The notes under the pieces: generated by a model
Database searches by the model: none
What the model was told of the DNA's origin: nothing
Seen by the model: the letters and a program-made list of their open reading frames with translations, nothing else
In this document: piece after piece, positions 1-6,887 of the stretch
How positions within the stretch are numbered: position 1 is the stretch's first letter
How the letters are laid out: each line of letters opens with the position of its first letter
Made by a program: the position numbers and the translations under genes
NCBI GenBank assembly: GCA_021809235.1
Contig: JAKBAG010000091.1
Span: 1-10,604 of the forward strand
DNA length: 10,604 nt
From: Acidobacteriota bacterium
GTDB lineage: Bacteria; Acidobacteriota; Terriglobia; Terriglobales; Acidobacteriaceae
Direction of reading: 5' to 3'

Positions 1-352
1 TATTGACGCCGAGTGAGGAGCGCTCGCCCATCGTGAGCTTCCATGGCATCCAGACCTTAACTCCGGGGTCGATAAGGCAGGCAGGGCCGATCTTCGCGCC
101 AAACAGGCGCAGCAGGGCCACGCGCAGCGGGCTGATCGCGCGCGGCATGATGGGCAGAAAGGGAAGTTGAAAGAAGGCCCAAAGCAGGCGGAGCAGCTTT
201 TCGCGCAGCGGAGAGGGTGCGGGAACGCGGTACAGATCAATACGCAGCGGGCCTTCGGCCGGGCTCGGGCTGGATTCGGCTGGGCTGGATTCGGTCAGTC
301 TGGATTCGGCCAGCGAATGCGGCAGTGCAGTGGGATCGTTCGGGTCGCTCAT
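1..352 (-). CDS. WcaF-like putative acyltransferase, N-terminal part (cut by window edge)
   Basis: Read leftwards from the ATG at 352-350 this frame stays open to the window edge, giving 117 residues. Residues 1-35 are a low-complexity Ser/Pro/Glu/Ala-rich leader. Residues 49-83 are hydrophobic and basic, and residues 84-117 (starting FGAKIG, with DPGVKVW, then MPWKLTMG and SSLG) match the start of the left-handed beta-helix in WcaF-like acetyltransferases. Members of this hexapeptide-repeat family transfer acetyl or other acyl groups to sugars in exopolysaccharide (for example colanic acid) synthesis. The catalytic part lies outside the window, so donor and acceptor cannot be read. A GGAG (complement of 363-366) sits 10 nt before the ATG and supports this start. 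The gene is divergent from the PPIase gene. The family call is fairly secure; the exact substrate is unknown. Confidence 0.8.
   Translation of the reverse strand, partial: MSDPNDPTALPHSLAESRLTESSPAESSPSPAEGPLRIDLYRVPAPSPLREKLLRLLWAFFQLPFLPIMPRAISPLRVALLRLFGAKIGPACLIDPGVKVWMPWKLTMGERSSLGVN
270..314. repeat. Three tandem copies of a 15-bp unit inside the acyltransferase leader
   Basis: Units begin at 270, 285 and 300. Each starts with the same ten bases, CTGGATTCGG, followed by five variable bases. On the coding (minus) strand they encode three successive pentapeptides, LAESR, LTESS and PAESS, at residues 14-28 of the acyltransferase. The unit length is a multiple of three, so gain or loss of a copy would keep the frame. 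Confidence 0.85.
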
Positions 353-396
353 ATGGAAGATGCTCCGTGCCACGGCGATTGCCGGGCCCGCTCGTC

Positions 397-402
397 TATA
401 AT
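397..402 (+). promoter_or_regulatory. Candidate -10 box for the PPIase gene
   Basis: A perfect TATAAT lies 84 bp before the chosen ATG, in the 134-bp gap between the divergent acyltransferase and PPIase genes. No good -35 hexamer is visible 16-18 bp upstream. If the box is used, transcription would begin near 409 and give a leader of roughly 78 nt containing an AGGAG at 426-430. No convincing box was found for the leftward gene. Confidence 0.45.
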
Positions 403-486
403 CGCAGAGAACCAGGAATTTCAGTAGGAGAAGTGCGCCCGCGGCAGAGACTGTCGCCGGTTCCCACCGAAGGTCATTACCCAGAC

Positions 487-2445
487 ATGATTCGTTTTCT
501 GCAAAAAGACAACCGTCTCGTCAAGTCCATCTTCATTGTGATCATCGGCGCGGCCGTTATCACAATGGTCATTACGCTGATTCCAGGCATCTTCCAGAAT
601 GTGTCCAACACCCAGGACACGTTTGCCACGGTGTATCCGCACTGGTACAGCCGGTTCCTGTTTGACGGGGACACGATCAGCGCGACGCGGGTGCAGGAGA
701 TTGCCCAGCAGCAGCTGCAGCGGCAGCGGCTGCCGGACTTCTATCTGCAGCTGATGGTGCCGCGTGTGGGCCAGCAGCTGATTCTGCAGCGTGTGCTGCT
801 GGATGAAGCGAACCGGCTTGGAATCACGGCCAGTGCTGCGGACGTGAGCGATTTTCTGCACAAGGGCCAGTATGGCGAACTGCTGTTTCCGGGCGGCAAG
901 TTTGTCGGCATGCAACAGTATGAGGGCTTCATCCGCAGCCAGTTCGGGCTGTCAACGGCCGAGTTTGAGAAGGAACTGCGCGAGGACATTCAGGTGCAGC
1001 GGCTGCGGGCCTACATCACGTCGGGTGTGACGGTCTCCGATGCCGAGGTGCGGGATGCGTACCGCAAGCAGAACATCAAGATCAAGTTTGACTACGCGGT
1101 GATCCAGGCCGACGACCTGCGCAAGCAGATCCAGCCAAGCGACGCGGAGCTACAGGCGTTCTTTACAAAGAATGCGGCGCGCTATGCCAGCGCGGTTCCG
1201 GAGCAGCGCACGATCCGCTACTTCACCTTCACGGCCGACCAGGTTCCGGGCGGAGTGCCAAAGGTGAGCCAACAGGAGATTCAGCAGTACTACAACGAGC
1301 ACATGGCCGACTATCAGACGCCGGAACAGGCGCGTTCGCGGCACATCCTGATCAAGTATCCGGGCGGAAAAGCGAAGACCGACGCCGAGGCGAAGGCACA
1401 GGCGGAGTCGATCCTGAAGCAGCTGCAGGGCGGAGCCGATTTTGCCGCGCTGGCCAAGAAATACTCCGAGGATCCGGGCAGCGCGGCGCAGGGCGGCGAG
1501 CTGGGATTCGCCAAGCACGGCACGATGGTGCCGGAGTTCGACAAGGCGATTTTCACCCAGCCGATCGGTGCGCTGGCCATCATCAAGACGCAGTACGGCT
1601 ACCACATTGTGCAGGTCGAGGAGCGGCAGTCGGCGCATACCCAGGCGCTGAATGAGGTGTTGCCGACAATCCAGGTCTCACTCATCCGGGAGAAGGAAGC
1701 GAAGACCGAGGCCTCATTTGCCCAGAGCCTGACCGACGAAGCCGCAAAGAACGGGCTGGAGAAGACCGCAGCCGCGCACAAGCTGCCGCTGGTGACCACG
1801 CCGCCGACCGGCGTGCAGGGCATCATTGCCGGATTGCCGGACAGCGCCGAGCTGCTCGGTAAGGCCTTTATCACCAAGCAGGGCGCGCCGCCGGCCTTTG
1901 CACCCACGGGCGAAGGCTATGCCATCTTCCAGGTAGTGGGCGTGACTCCGGCCCATGCGCCGAAGTTTGACGAGTACAAGGCAACGATCGCCAAAGACTA
2001 TACCGACGAGCGGCTGCCGCAACTGCTGCAGGAGAAGACCAAGGAGCTGGCCGACAAGGCCCATGCCTATAACGACCTGAACAAGGCCGCCAAGGAAGTG
2101 GGCGCAACCGTAAAGAGCAGCGACCTGGTGGGCCAGAGCGGGCAGGTGCCGGATCTGGGCCAGATTGCCACCGTAGCGCCGGAGCTGCTAAACCTGAACG
2201 TGGGCCAGATCAGCGGACCAATCAACGCGCAGCGGACTGGCGTGGTGGCAAAGATCACCGACAAGCAGACGCCAACCGACGCCGAGATTGCGAAGAACTT
2301 TGACCAGACCAGGGACCAGATGCTGGACCAGCGGCGCGAAGAGGTCTTCGGCGTTTTCGTGAACTCGGCTGAGGATCGCTACAAAAAGGCACACCTGATC
2401 AACGTGAATCCCAATGCGATGAAAGCCATGAGCCTGGGACAGTAG
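487..2445 (+). CDS. PpiD/SurA-like membrane-anchored peptidyl-prolyl cis-trans isomerase
   Basis: This 652-residue protein is a probable periplasmic folding chaperone. After a short basic N-terminus (R10, K13) comes one membrane segment, about residues 14-32, so the rest should face the periplasm as in PpiD. A SurA_N-like helical chaperone region spans roughly 60-200. A parvulin (rotamase) domain spans about 279-381, with both characteristic histidines: H286 in RHILIK and H373 in YGYHIV. It also carries the family motifs YSEDPGSAAQGGELGF and VPEFDKAIF. Residues 400-640 resemble a second, degenerate PPIase-like half. Parvulins catalyse cis-trans isomerisation of prolyl bonds, and PpiD/SurA members assist envelope and outer-membrane proteins. 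The open frame continues upstream to 217, but MIRFLQ fits the family start. The Shine-Dalgarno sequence is weak (GAAGG at 469-473, 13 nt away). An in-frame GTG at 433 would add 18 residues. A strong terminator follows. Confidence 0.88.
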   Translation: MIRFLQKDNRLVKSIFIVIIGAAVITMVITLIPGIFQNVSNTQDTFATVYPHWYSRFLFDGDTISATRVQEIAQQQLQRQRLPDFYLQLMVPRVGQQLILQRVLLDEANRLGITASAADVSDFLHKGQYGELLFPGGKFVGMQQYEGFIRSQFGLSTAEFEKELREDIQVQRLRAYITSGVTVSDAEVRDAYRKQNIKIKFDYAVIQADDLRKQIQPSDAELQAFFTKNAARYASAVPEQRTIRYFTFTADQVPGGVPKVSQQEIQQYYNEHMADYQTPEQARSRHILIKYPGGKAKTDAEAKAQAESILKQLQGGADFAALAKKYSEDPGSAAQGGELGFAKHGTMVPEFDKAIFTQPIGALAIIKTQYGYHIVQVEERQSAHTQALNEVLPTIQVSLIREKEAKTEASFAQSLTDEAAKNGLEKTAAAHKLPLVTTPPTGVQGIIAGLPDSAELLGKAFITKQGAPPAFAPTGEGYAIFQVVGVTPAHAPKFDEYKATIAKDYTDERLPQLLQEKTKELADKAHAYNDLNKAAKEVGATVKSSDLVGQSGQVPDLGQIATVAPELLNLNVGQISGPINAQRTGVVAKITDKQTPTDAEIAKNFDQTRDQMLDQRREEVFGVFVNSAEDRYKKAHLINVNPNAMKAMSLGQ

Positions 2446-2480
2446 AATCTGGACTCAACACAACGAAACAGAGCAGAAAG

Positions 2481-2518
2481 CAGTCGCCCGCCGGAAGATC
2501 GGCGGGCGTGACTGTTTT
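2481..2518 (+). terminator. Rho-independent terminator after the PPIase gene
   Basis: An 8-bp perfect GC-rich stem, GCCCGCCG (2486-2493) with CGGCGGGC (2500-2507), closes a 6-nt loop. It is extended by a 5-bp outer stem, CAGTC (2481-2485) with GACTG (2510-2514), across a 2-nt bulge, and is followed directly by TTTT (2515-2518). It lies 35 nt after the PPIase stop and before malQ, so the two genes are probably separate transcription units. Confidence 0.85.
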
Positions 2519-2586
2519 GCGCCGCAGCCGAGATTGCCAGCTGGTCGGGTTGGTGCGCCGACGGGGCGGAATGCTCTAATGCGAGT

Positions 2587-4179
2587 ATGCGATTTGCACG
2601 ATCGTCAGGCGTATTGCTTCCGGTTTCCTCGCTTGCTTCGCGGGGGGGCATTGGGGATCTGGGGCCGGAGGCGTATCGGTTTCTGGAGTTTCTGGCTGCC
2701 TCGCACCAGCATATCTGGCAGGTGTTGCCGCTGTGTCCCACAGGCTATGGGAATTCGCCGTATGCGGGCAGTTCGGCCTTTGCCGGCAATCCGTTTTTGA
2801 TCAGCCTGGAACTGCTGGCGGAGTGGGGATGGATCGAAGCGGACTGGCTGGAGCGCGAGGTGTTTCCCGCGCTGGAGGGCCAGGTTGGTCGCGTGGACTA
2901 TGCTGCTGTCGAGCAGCGGAAGCTGGCGTCACTGCAGACGGCGGCGCGACGGTTTCTGGAGCGCAGCGAAGTGGATCCGGAACTGGGCGAACAGCGACAG
3001 ATGCTGGAGCAGTTCTGCCGGGAGCAGGCCGGGTGGCTGGAGGATTATGCGCTCTATGCTGTGCTGCGGCGGCTCTACAGGACGGGCGCGTGGACAAAAT
3101 GGCCGGAGGCGGTGAAGCGGCGCGACCCACAGACTCTCGAAGCCCTGCGCGCAACCCATGCCGAGGCTCTGCGCGTGGAGCAGGTGCTGCAGTTTGCCTT
3201 TGATCTGCAGTGGGAGCGGCTGCGCAGCGCGGCCAACGCGGACGGGATACGGATGCTGGGGGATCTGGCGATCTTTGTCAGCATGGATTCGTCCGATGTG
3301 TGGGCCAATCCGGAGCTGTTTCAGCTGGATGCGGATCTGGAGCCGGTGCATGTGGCCGGAGTGCCACCGGATTATTTTTCGCCGACCGGGCAGCGATGGG
3401 GCAATCCGCTGTATGACTGGGCGGCGATGCGGGACGATGGCTTCGGCTGGTGGGTGCAGCGGGTGCGACGCGCCTGCACGCACTTTGACCTGGTGCGGCT
3501 GGACCACTTCCGCGGATTTGAGGCCTACTGGTCGATTCCAGCCAGCGAGGAAACGGCGGTGAATGGGGAGTGGGTGAAGGCGCCGGGACGCGAGCTTTTT
3601 GCACGACTGGAGCAGGCGCTGGGTCGGCTGCCGTTGATTGCCGAGGACCTGGGCGTAATTACGCCGGAGGTGGATGCGCTGCGGCAGGAGCTGGAGATGC
3701 CTGGGATGCGGGTGCTGCAGTTCGGCTTCAGCTCGGCGGAGGCGCATCTGCACCTGCCGCATTGCTTTACGCCGCAGGTGGTGGCCTACACGGGCACGCA
3801 CGACAACGATACGACGGCGGGCTGGTGGACACAGGCCACAGCCGAGGAACGGGCCGCAGCCGAGCACTACATTGGACCGGTGGGTGACCACGGAGCGTGG
3901 GCCGCTTGGGGACTGATGCGCGCGCTGCATGCCTCGGTGGCCTCGCTGACGATTGTGCCGGCTCAGGATCTGCTGGGGCTGGGATCAGAGGCGCGCATGA
4001 ACACCCCGGCAGTGGCGGATGGGAACTGGAGCTGGCGCGCGCCTGCTGGCTGCTGGAAGCTGCCGGAGATGGCCGGGCTGGCCGCCGGATTGGCCGGACT
4101 GGTGCAGGTGACAGATCGGGACAACGATCCGCTGCAGCCGAAGCCGACGGGAACCGCCGCCGCCGAGAATCCGGCATAA
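2587..4179 (+). CDS. malQ: 4-alpha-glucanotransferase (amylomaltase, GH77)
   Basis: This 530-residue protein has the usual length of the single-domain amylomaltases. It cleaves an alpha-1,4-glucan and transfers the released segment to another glucan or glucose, working in the cytoplasm on maltodextrins or glycogen. Family motifs run in order: SGVLLPVSSL near the start, GIGDLG (21-26), WQVLPL with PTGYGNSPY (44-59), SAFAGNP (63-69), GDLAIFV (225-231), VPPDYFSPTGQRWGNPLY (259-276), RLDHFRG, IAEDLG, THDNDT and MNTPAVADGNWSWR. The predicted nucleophile is D306, the acid/base is E353 and the third carboxylate is D406. Their 47 and 53 residue spacings agree with the Thermus enzyme (D293, E340, D395). 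The ATG at 2587 gives the family N-terminus although no good Shine-Dalgarno is visible (GGGGCGGA lies 16 nt away). No other glycogen or maltose gene is in the window, so its pathway partners lie elsewhere. Confidence 0.95.
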   Translation: MRFARSSGVLLPVSSLASRGGIGDLGPEAYRFLEFLAASHQHIWQVLPLCPTGYGNSPYAGSSAFAGNPFLISLELLAEWGWIEADWLEREVFPALEGQVGRVDYAAVEQRKLASLQTAARRFLERSEVDPELGEQRQMLEQFCREQAGWLEDYALYAVLRRLYRTGAWTKWPEAVKRRDPQTLEALRATHAEALRVEQVLQFAFDLQWERLRSAANADGIRMLGDLAIFVSMDSSDVWANPELFQLDADLEPVHVAGVPPDYFSPTGQRWGNPLYDWAAMRDDGFGWWVQRVRRACTHFDLVRLDHFRGFEAYWSIPASEETAVNGEWVKAPGRELFARLEQALGRLPLIAEDLGVITPEVDALRQELEMPGMRVLQFGFSSAEAHLHLPHCFTPQVVAYTGTHDNDTTAGWWTQATAEERAAAEHYIGPVGDHGAWAAWGLMRALHASVASLTIVPAQDLLGLGSEARMNTPAVADGNWSWRAPAGCWKLPEMAGLAAGLAGLVQVTDRDNDPLQPKPTGTAAAENPA

Positions 4180-4190
4180 CCGGATTCGGC
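4162..4190 (+). terminator. Hairpin with the malQ stop codon in its loop; possible weak terminator
   Basis: GAATCCGG (4167-4174) pairs perfectly with CCGGATTC (4180-4187) around the 5-nt loop CATAA, which contains the TAA stop of malQ (4177-4179). Three more pairs (4162-4164 with 4188-4190) form if a 2-nt bulge is allowed. The stem is not followed at once by a T-tract: TTT is at 4197-4199 and TTTTT at 4206-4210. The structure is clear, but its role as a terminator is uncertain. Confidence 0.4.
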
Positions 4191-4285
4191 AGAGTCTTTC
4201 GCGGATTTTTGCAGAACAGTATCTTTGGGCAGGGTGGTATTTTCAAGCAGGGCCAGCCCATCCAAAGGAGTTCAGGACGACCGGA

Positions 4286-5632
4286 ATGCACCTCCCCGTA
4301 CGCAGCAATCCGTCTCAGGCAGCGATGGTCGAGACCTCGGACAGAGCGCCGTCTGCCACCCAGGCAGCCACGATCTCGATCTCGTCGTCGCCCTACTTCT
4401 GGCGTCGACTGCTGGGGTTTGTGGGGCCGGGATTCCTGATCTCGGTTGGGTACATGGATCCGGGTAACTGGGCCACGGATCTGGCGGCGGGGTCGCGTTA
4501 CGGTTATACGCTGCTGTTTGCCATCATGGTGTCGAACCTGATGGCAATCCTGCTGCAGAGCCTTTCGCTGCGGCTGGGCATTGCCGCCGAGCGGGATCTG
4601 GCGCAGCTTTGCCGGGATCGCTATCCGCGTTGGGTTTCGCATGCGCTGTGGCTGTTTGCCGAGGTGGCGATTGCCGCCTGCGACCTGGCCGAGGTCGTGG
4701 GATCGGCGATTGCGCTGCAACTGCTCTTTCATCTGCCGCTGATAGCGGGCGTACTGATTACCGGAGCGGATGTGCTGCTGATCCTGCTGCTGGAGCGGCG
4801 CGGTTTTCGCACGGTGGAGGCAGTGGTGATGGCGCTGATCGGCACGATAGCCGTGCTGTTCGGGATTGAGATCGCGCTCTCGCGGCCAGAGTTTGGGCCG
4901 ATACTGCGCCACCTGCTGCTGCCGCAGGCGGCCATGGTCACCGACCCGACAATGCTCTTCATCGCCATCAGCATTCTGGGCGCAACGGTCATGCCGCACA
5001 ATCTCTACCTGCACTCCTGGCTGGCACAGATGAGGAAGTATCCGCGGACGCCGGAGGGCAAGCGCGAGGCGATCCGATTTGGCAATCTGGATTCCGGCGC
5101 GGCACTGACCTTTGCGCTCTTTGTGAATGCGGCGATTCTGGTGGTGGCTGCGGCGGTCTTCCACCGCAGCGGACACACCGATGTAGCCGAGATTCAGGAT
5201 GCGTACCGGCTGCTGTCGCCGCTACTGGGTGCAGCCGGAGCCAGCGTGCTGTTTGCCGTGGCGCTGCTGGCCTCCGGACAGAACTCCACGCTGACCGGAA
5301 CACTGGCCGGGCAGGTGGTGATGGAGGGCTTCCTGGAGATGCACATGCCGCAGTGGCTGCGACGGCTCGTGACGCGGCTGGCGGCCATTGTGCCCACGGT
5401 GATTGTGGTCAGCCTCTACGGGGCGCATGGAATCGCCCGGCTGCTGCTGCTGAGCCAGGTGATTCTGAGCATGCAGTTGAGCTTTGCGGTGATTCCGCTG
5501 GTCAGCTTTACGGGAAACCGGGAGATCATGGGCCAGTTTGTGAGCGCACGCTGGCTGCAGGGGCTGGCGTGGCTGGTGGCGGCTGTGATTCTGGGGCTGA
5601 ATCTGTGGCTGCTGGTGGTCTCCTTTCGCTGA
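4286..5632 (+). CDS. mntH: Nramp-family divalent metal (Mn2+/Fe2+) transporter
   Basis: This 448-residue protein is almost entirely hydrophobic helices after a 35-residue Ser/Ala/Thr-rich hydrophilic N-terminus, as expected for the 10-11 helix Nramp fold in the inner membrane. It imports Mn2+ or Fe2+ with protons. Both unwound metal-binding helices are intact: DPGN at 58-61 in TM1 (context GYMDPGNWATD) and MPHN at 236-239 in TM6 (context ATVMPHNLYLHS). Further signatures are FVGPGFLISV (45-54) and SGQNSTLTGTLAGQVVMEGF (330-349). The canonical Met of MPH favours soft metals such as Mn over Mg or Al. The ATG at 4286 has AGGA at 4274-4277 (8 nt away) and a stronger AAAGGAG at 4264-4270 that is too distant. 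Met14 (4325) is an alternative start. No MntR-like operator or manganese riboswitch was recognised in the 106-bp upstream gap. Confidence 0.92.
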   Translation: MHLPVRSNPSQAAMVETSDRAPSATQAATISISSSPYFWRRLLGFVGPGFLISVGYMDPGNWATDLAAGSRYGYTLLFAIMVSNLMAILLQSLSLRLGIAAERDLAQLCRDRYPRWVSHALWLFAEVAIAACDLAEVVGSAIALQLLFHLPLIAGVLITGADVLLILLLERRGFRTVEAVVMALIGTIAVLFGIEIALSRPEFGPILRHLLLPQAAMVTDPTMLFIAISILGATVMPHNLYLHSWLAQMRKYPRTPEGKREAIRFGNLDSGAALTFALFVNAAILVVAAAVFHRSGHTDVAEIQDAYRLLSPLLGAAGASVLFAVALLASGQNSTLTGTLAGQVVMEGFLEMHMPQWLRRLVTRLAAIVPTVIVVSLYGAHGIARLLLLSQVILSMQLSFAVIPLVSFTGNREIMGQFVSARWLQGLAWLVAAVILGLNLWLLVVSFR

Positions 5633-5638
5633 GCGGAA
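5624..5638 (+). other. Small hairpin with the mntH stop codon as its loop
   Basis: TTTCGC (5624-5629) pairs with GCGGAA (5633-5638), six pairs including one T-G wobble. The loop is exactly the TGA stop of mntH (5630-5632). There is no T-tract, so this is not a standard terminator. It could be chance and is listed because the same arrangement recurs in this window. Confidence 0.3.
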
Positions 5639-5748
5639 CCGGATGCGACGCATCGCGCCGGAGGATGCTTCCTGCGGGGCGACTTTACAGCGTATGGCTT
5701 GAGCACGGACAATGAAGCAGAAATCCAAAAGGAACTGGGGACACAGGT

Positions 5749-5934
5749 ATGCCGCTTTCCGGAGAAGCCATTCGGCTGATGAACTACATTGACGATGTTT
5801 CCGTGACGCTGCGCCGCATTCTGAGCGGGGTGGCGACACTCGATGACGAGGAACGGGCGCTGGTGTCGGCTCATCTGGAGCAGGCACACCCCAGCGCACA
5901 GGATGTGCTGGACGCGCTGAAGGGCTCGCGCTAG
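5749..5934 (+). CDS. Small protein of unknown function (61 residues)
   Basis: I do not recognise this protein. It is 61 residues, hydrophilic and probably all-helical, without cysteines, a signal peptide or a membrane segment. Residues 5-25 and 30-58 look like two amphipathic helices joined near SGVATL. The second is acidic (DDEERALVSAHLEQ) and ends in DALKGSR. The start ATG at 5749 has GGGG at 5737-5740, 8 nt upstream, and AGGA at 5730-5733, and the gap after mntH is 116 bp. It lies 41 bp before the dehydrogenase-like gene on the same strand, which suggests co-transcription and possibly a joint role, though nothing in the sequence proves it. Met11 (5779) is a possible later start. Codon use is like that of its neighbours, which supports a real gene over a chance frame. 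Confidence 0.6.
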   Translation: MPLSGEAIRLMNYIDDVSVTLRRILSGVATLDDEERALVSAHLEQAHPSAQDVLDALKGSR

Positions 5935-5945
5935 CCAGTGCAGCC

Positions 5946-5961
5946 GGGCCGCAGGCGGCCC
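5946..5961 (+). other. GC-rich intercistronic hairpin just before the dehydrogenase-like gene
   Basis: GGGCCG (5946-5951) pairs perfectly with CGGCCC (5956-5961) around the 4-nt loop CAGG. It lies in the 41-bp gap between the 61-residue protein and the dehydrogenase-like gene and ends 4 nt before the latter's Shine-Dalgarno (GGGAA, 5966-5970). There is no T-tract. It may stabilise the upstream message or tune expression of the downstream gene (inference). Confidence 0.5.
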
Positions 5962-5975
5962 AGACGGGAATCCGC

Positions 5976-6551
5976 ATGCCGGAAGCAATTGCAAAGACCA
6001 TGACGGTCGCCATTGTCGGCGCCGGTCCACTGGGCCGGAGCCTGGCGCTACGCGCTGCGCAGGCGGGGCTGCATGTGGTGCTGGAGGACGTGATGCCAGC
6101 CAATCTGCGACATGCCCAGGAGGCACTGCGGGCAAGCCTCGGCGAGTCGCTGATGGCCGAGCAGAACGGTACTGCGCCGAGGGTACGCTTTGCGACAACC
6201 ATCGAGGATGCGGTACGCGAGGCCGAGATTGCCGTGGACTGCGTGCCGGATGAGCTGGAGTCGAAGCTGGAGATCTTCAGCCTGCTGGATCGGATGGCTC
6301 CGCCGCGAACCATCCTGATGACGCCGATGCAGGCGGTCTCGATTGCCGACCTGGCTGCCTGCACCTATCGGGCGGAGCGCTGCGTGGCGATTGCACTGCC
6401 GGCAGAGTCCCTGACGGCAGCCACTCCGACGACGATACCGCTGGTGCGGACAGAGAAGACACTGCCGGAGGTCGAGCAGCAGGTGCGCGCCTTCTGGCAG
6501 AGCCTGGGCTGCGCGGTGGAGTTTGCTACCGATAGCGGCGCACGCAGGTAG
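5976..6551 (+). CDS. Stand-alone 3-hydroxyacyl-CoA dehydrogenase-like NAD-binding protein, likely not a dehydrogenase
   Basis: This 191-residue protein matches the N-terminal Rossmann domain of the 3-hydroxyacyl-CoA dehydrogenases. It has the dinucleotide loop G15-A-G-P-L-G20 after a first beta strand, an acidic residue at the end of the second strand (E37/D38), and the family stretch DCVPDELESKLEIFSLLD (88-105). It stops before the C-terminal dimerisation domain that full enzymes (about 280 residues or more) carry. By hand alignment the catalytic Ser region (NTSS in the human enzyme) reads PMQA (117-120), and the GLHFFNP motif with the catalytic His reads AIALPAE (138-144), so the His is Ala140. 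The catalytic Asn would lie in the missing domain. It may bind NAD(H) or an acyl-CoA-like ligand without oxidising it (inference). The Shine-Dalgarno GGGAA is 5 nt before the ATG; Met9 (6000) is an alternative. It is probably co-transcribed with the 61-residue gene. Confidence 0.8.
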   Translation: MPEAIAKTMTVAIVGAGPLGRSLALRAAQAGLHVVLEDVMPANLRHAQEALRASLGESLMAEQNGTAPRVRFATTIEDAVREAEIAVDCVPDELESKLEIFSLLDRMAPPRTILMTPMQAVSIADLAACTYRAERCVAIALPAESLTAATPTTIPLVRTEKTLPEVEQQVRAFWQSLGCAVEFATDSGARR

Positions 6552-6564
6552 CCTGCGCAGGCGC
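6538..6564 (+). other. Hairpin with the stop codon of the dehydrogenase-like gene in its loop
   Basis: CGCAGG (6543-6548) pairs perfectly with CCTGCG (6552-6557), leaving only the TAG stop (6549-6551) as loop. GCGC (6538-6541) and GCGC (6561-6564) can add four pairs across a small internal loop. No T-tract follows. The rest of the 123-bp convergent gap up to 6674 holds only short palindromes (for example GCAGCGCTGC near 6650) and no clear terminator. Confidence 0.4.
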
Positions 6565-6674
6565 TGACAGCAAACACCGGAAGCGTCTCGAAATCCAAAG
6601 CGAATATGCTGCTTGCTCGGGCTCCGGTTGTACTGGTACCGATTCTGCAGCGCTGCGTGTGAACGGACAATGCC

Positions 6675-6887
6675 TTAGTTCGCCTGGCGCGCGTTGCGCA
6701 GCGGGCGGCCGTCGGGGTCCAGGCCGATGGGGATGCCGTGCTCATCGATGCCGCCGGCCAGCGGGATGCGGCGGTAGGTCTTCTTCGGCTTGACGACCAA
6801 CTCGTCGATGCGGAAGAAGCCCGCAGCCATGATGACGAGAAGCGGAACGGCGACAAGCATGGCGGTAAGGCCGGAGCTGATTTCCAT
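6675..6887 (-). CDS. Small one-helix membrane protein of unknown function (70 residues)
   Basis: Read leftwards from the ATG at 6887 this gives 70 residues. Residues 6-25 (GLTAMLVAVPLLVIMAAGFF) form one hydrophobic membrane segment. The remainder is hydrophilic: a basic patch, VVKPKKTYRR (35-44), then a Gly/Asp/Pro-rich tail with GGIDEHGIPIGLDPDGRPL (49-67). With the basic patch on the C-terminal side of the helix, the tail is probably cytoplasmic (inference). I do not recognise a named family, though the tail looks conserved in style rather than random. The complement of 6896-6903 supplies AGGTGG-like bases about 10 nt before the ATG. The open frame extends to 7022, but the extra N-terminus is not protein-like. 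It lies 211 bp downstream of comM on the same strand; that gap shows no gene and no confident promoter. Confidence 0.65.
   Translation of the reverse strand: MEISSGLTAMLVAVPLLVIMAAGFFRIDELVVKPKKTYRRIPLAGGIDEHGIPIGLDPDGRPLRNARQAN

Noticed and set aside
217..486. Upstream extension of the PPIase frame by 90 codons
   Set aside because: The extension is composition-biased, covers the divergent promoter and the start of the acyltransferase on the other strand, and would bury the N-terminal membrane anchor. MIRFLQ at 487 is the natural start.
2929..3930. 333-codon antisense frame inside malQ
   Set aside because: It lies wholly inside malQ, whose catalytic motifs are intact on the other strand; the product is Arg/His/Pro-rich without a motif.
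4180..4285. Manganese riboswitch (yybP-ykoY) or MntR operator before mntH
   Set aside because: I looked for the conserved riboswitch core and a palindromic operator in this 106-bp gap and could not recognise either; the region is also partly occupied by the malQ-end hairpin.
3767..5176. 469-codon antisense frame across malQ and mntH
   Set aside because: It spans two unrelated real genes and the gap between them, and the translated sequence is low-complexity Arg/Gln/His with no domain.
5642..5654. Small palindrome GATGC-GAC-GCATC after mntH considered as a terminator
   Set aside because: Only 5 bp, a 3-nt loop and no T-tract.
5712..5792. 26-codon basic frame (starts MKQKSKRNWGH) overlapping the start of the 61-residue gene
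   Set aside because: It has no properly spaced ribosome site and overlaps the better-supported gene in another frame; no attenuation structure was seen with it.
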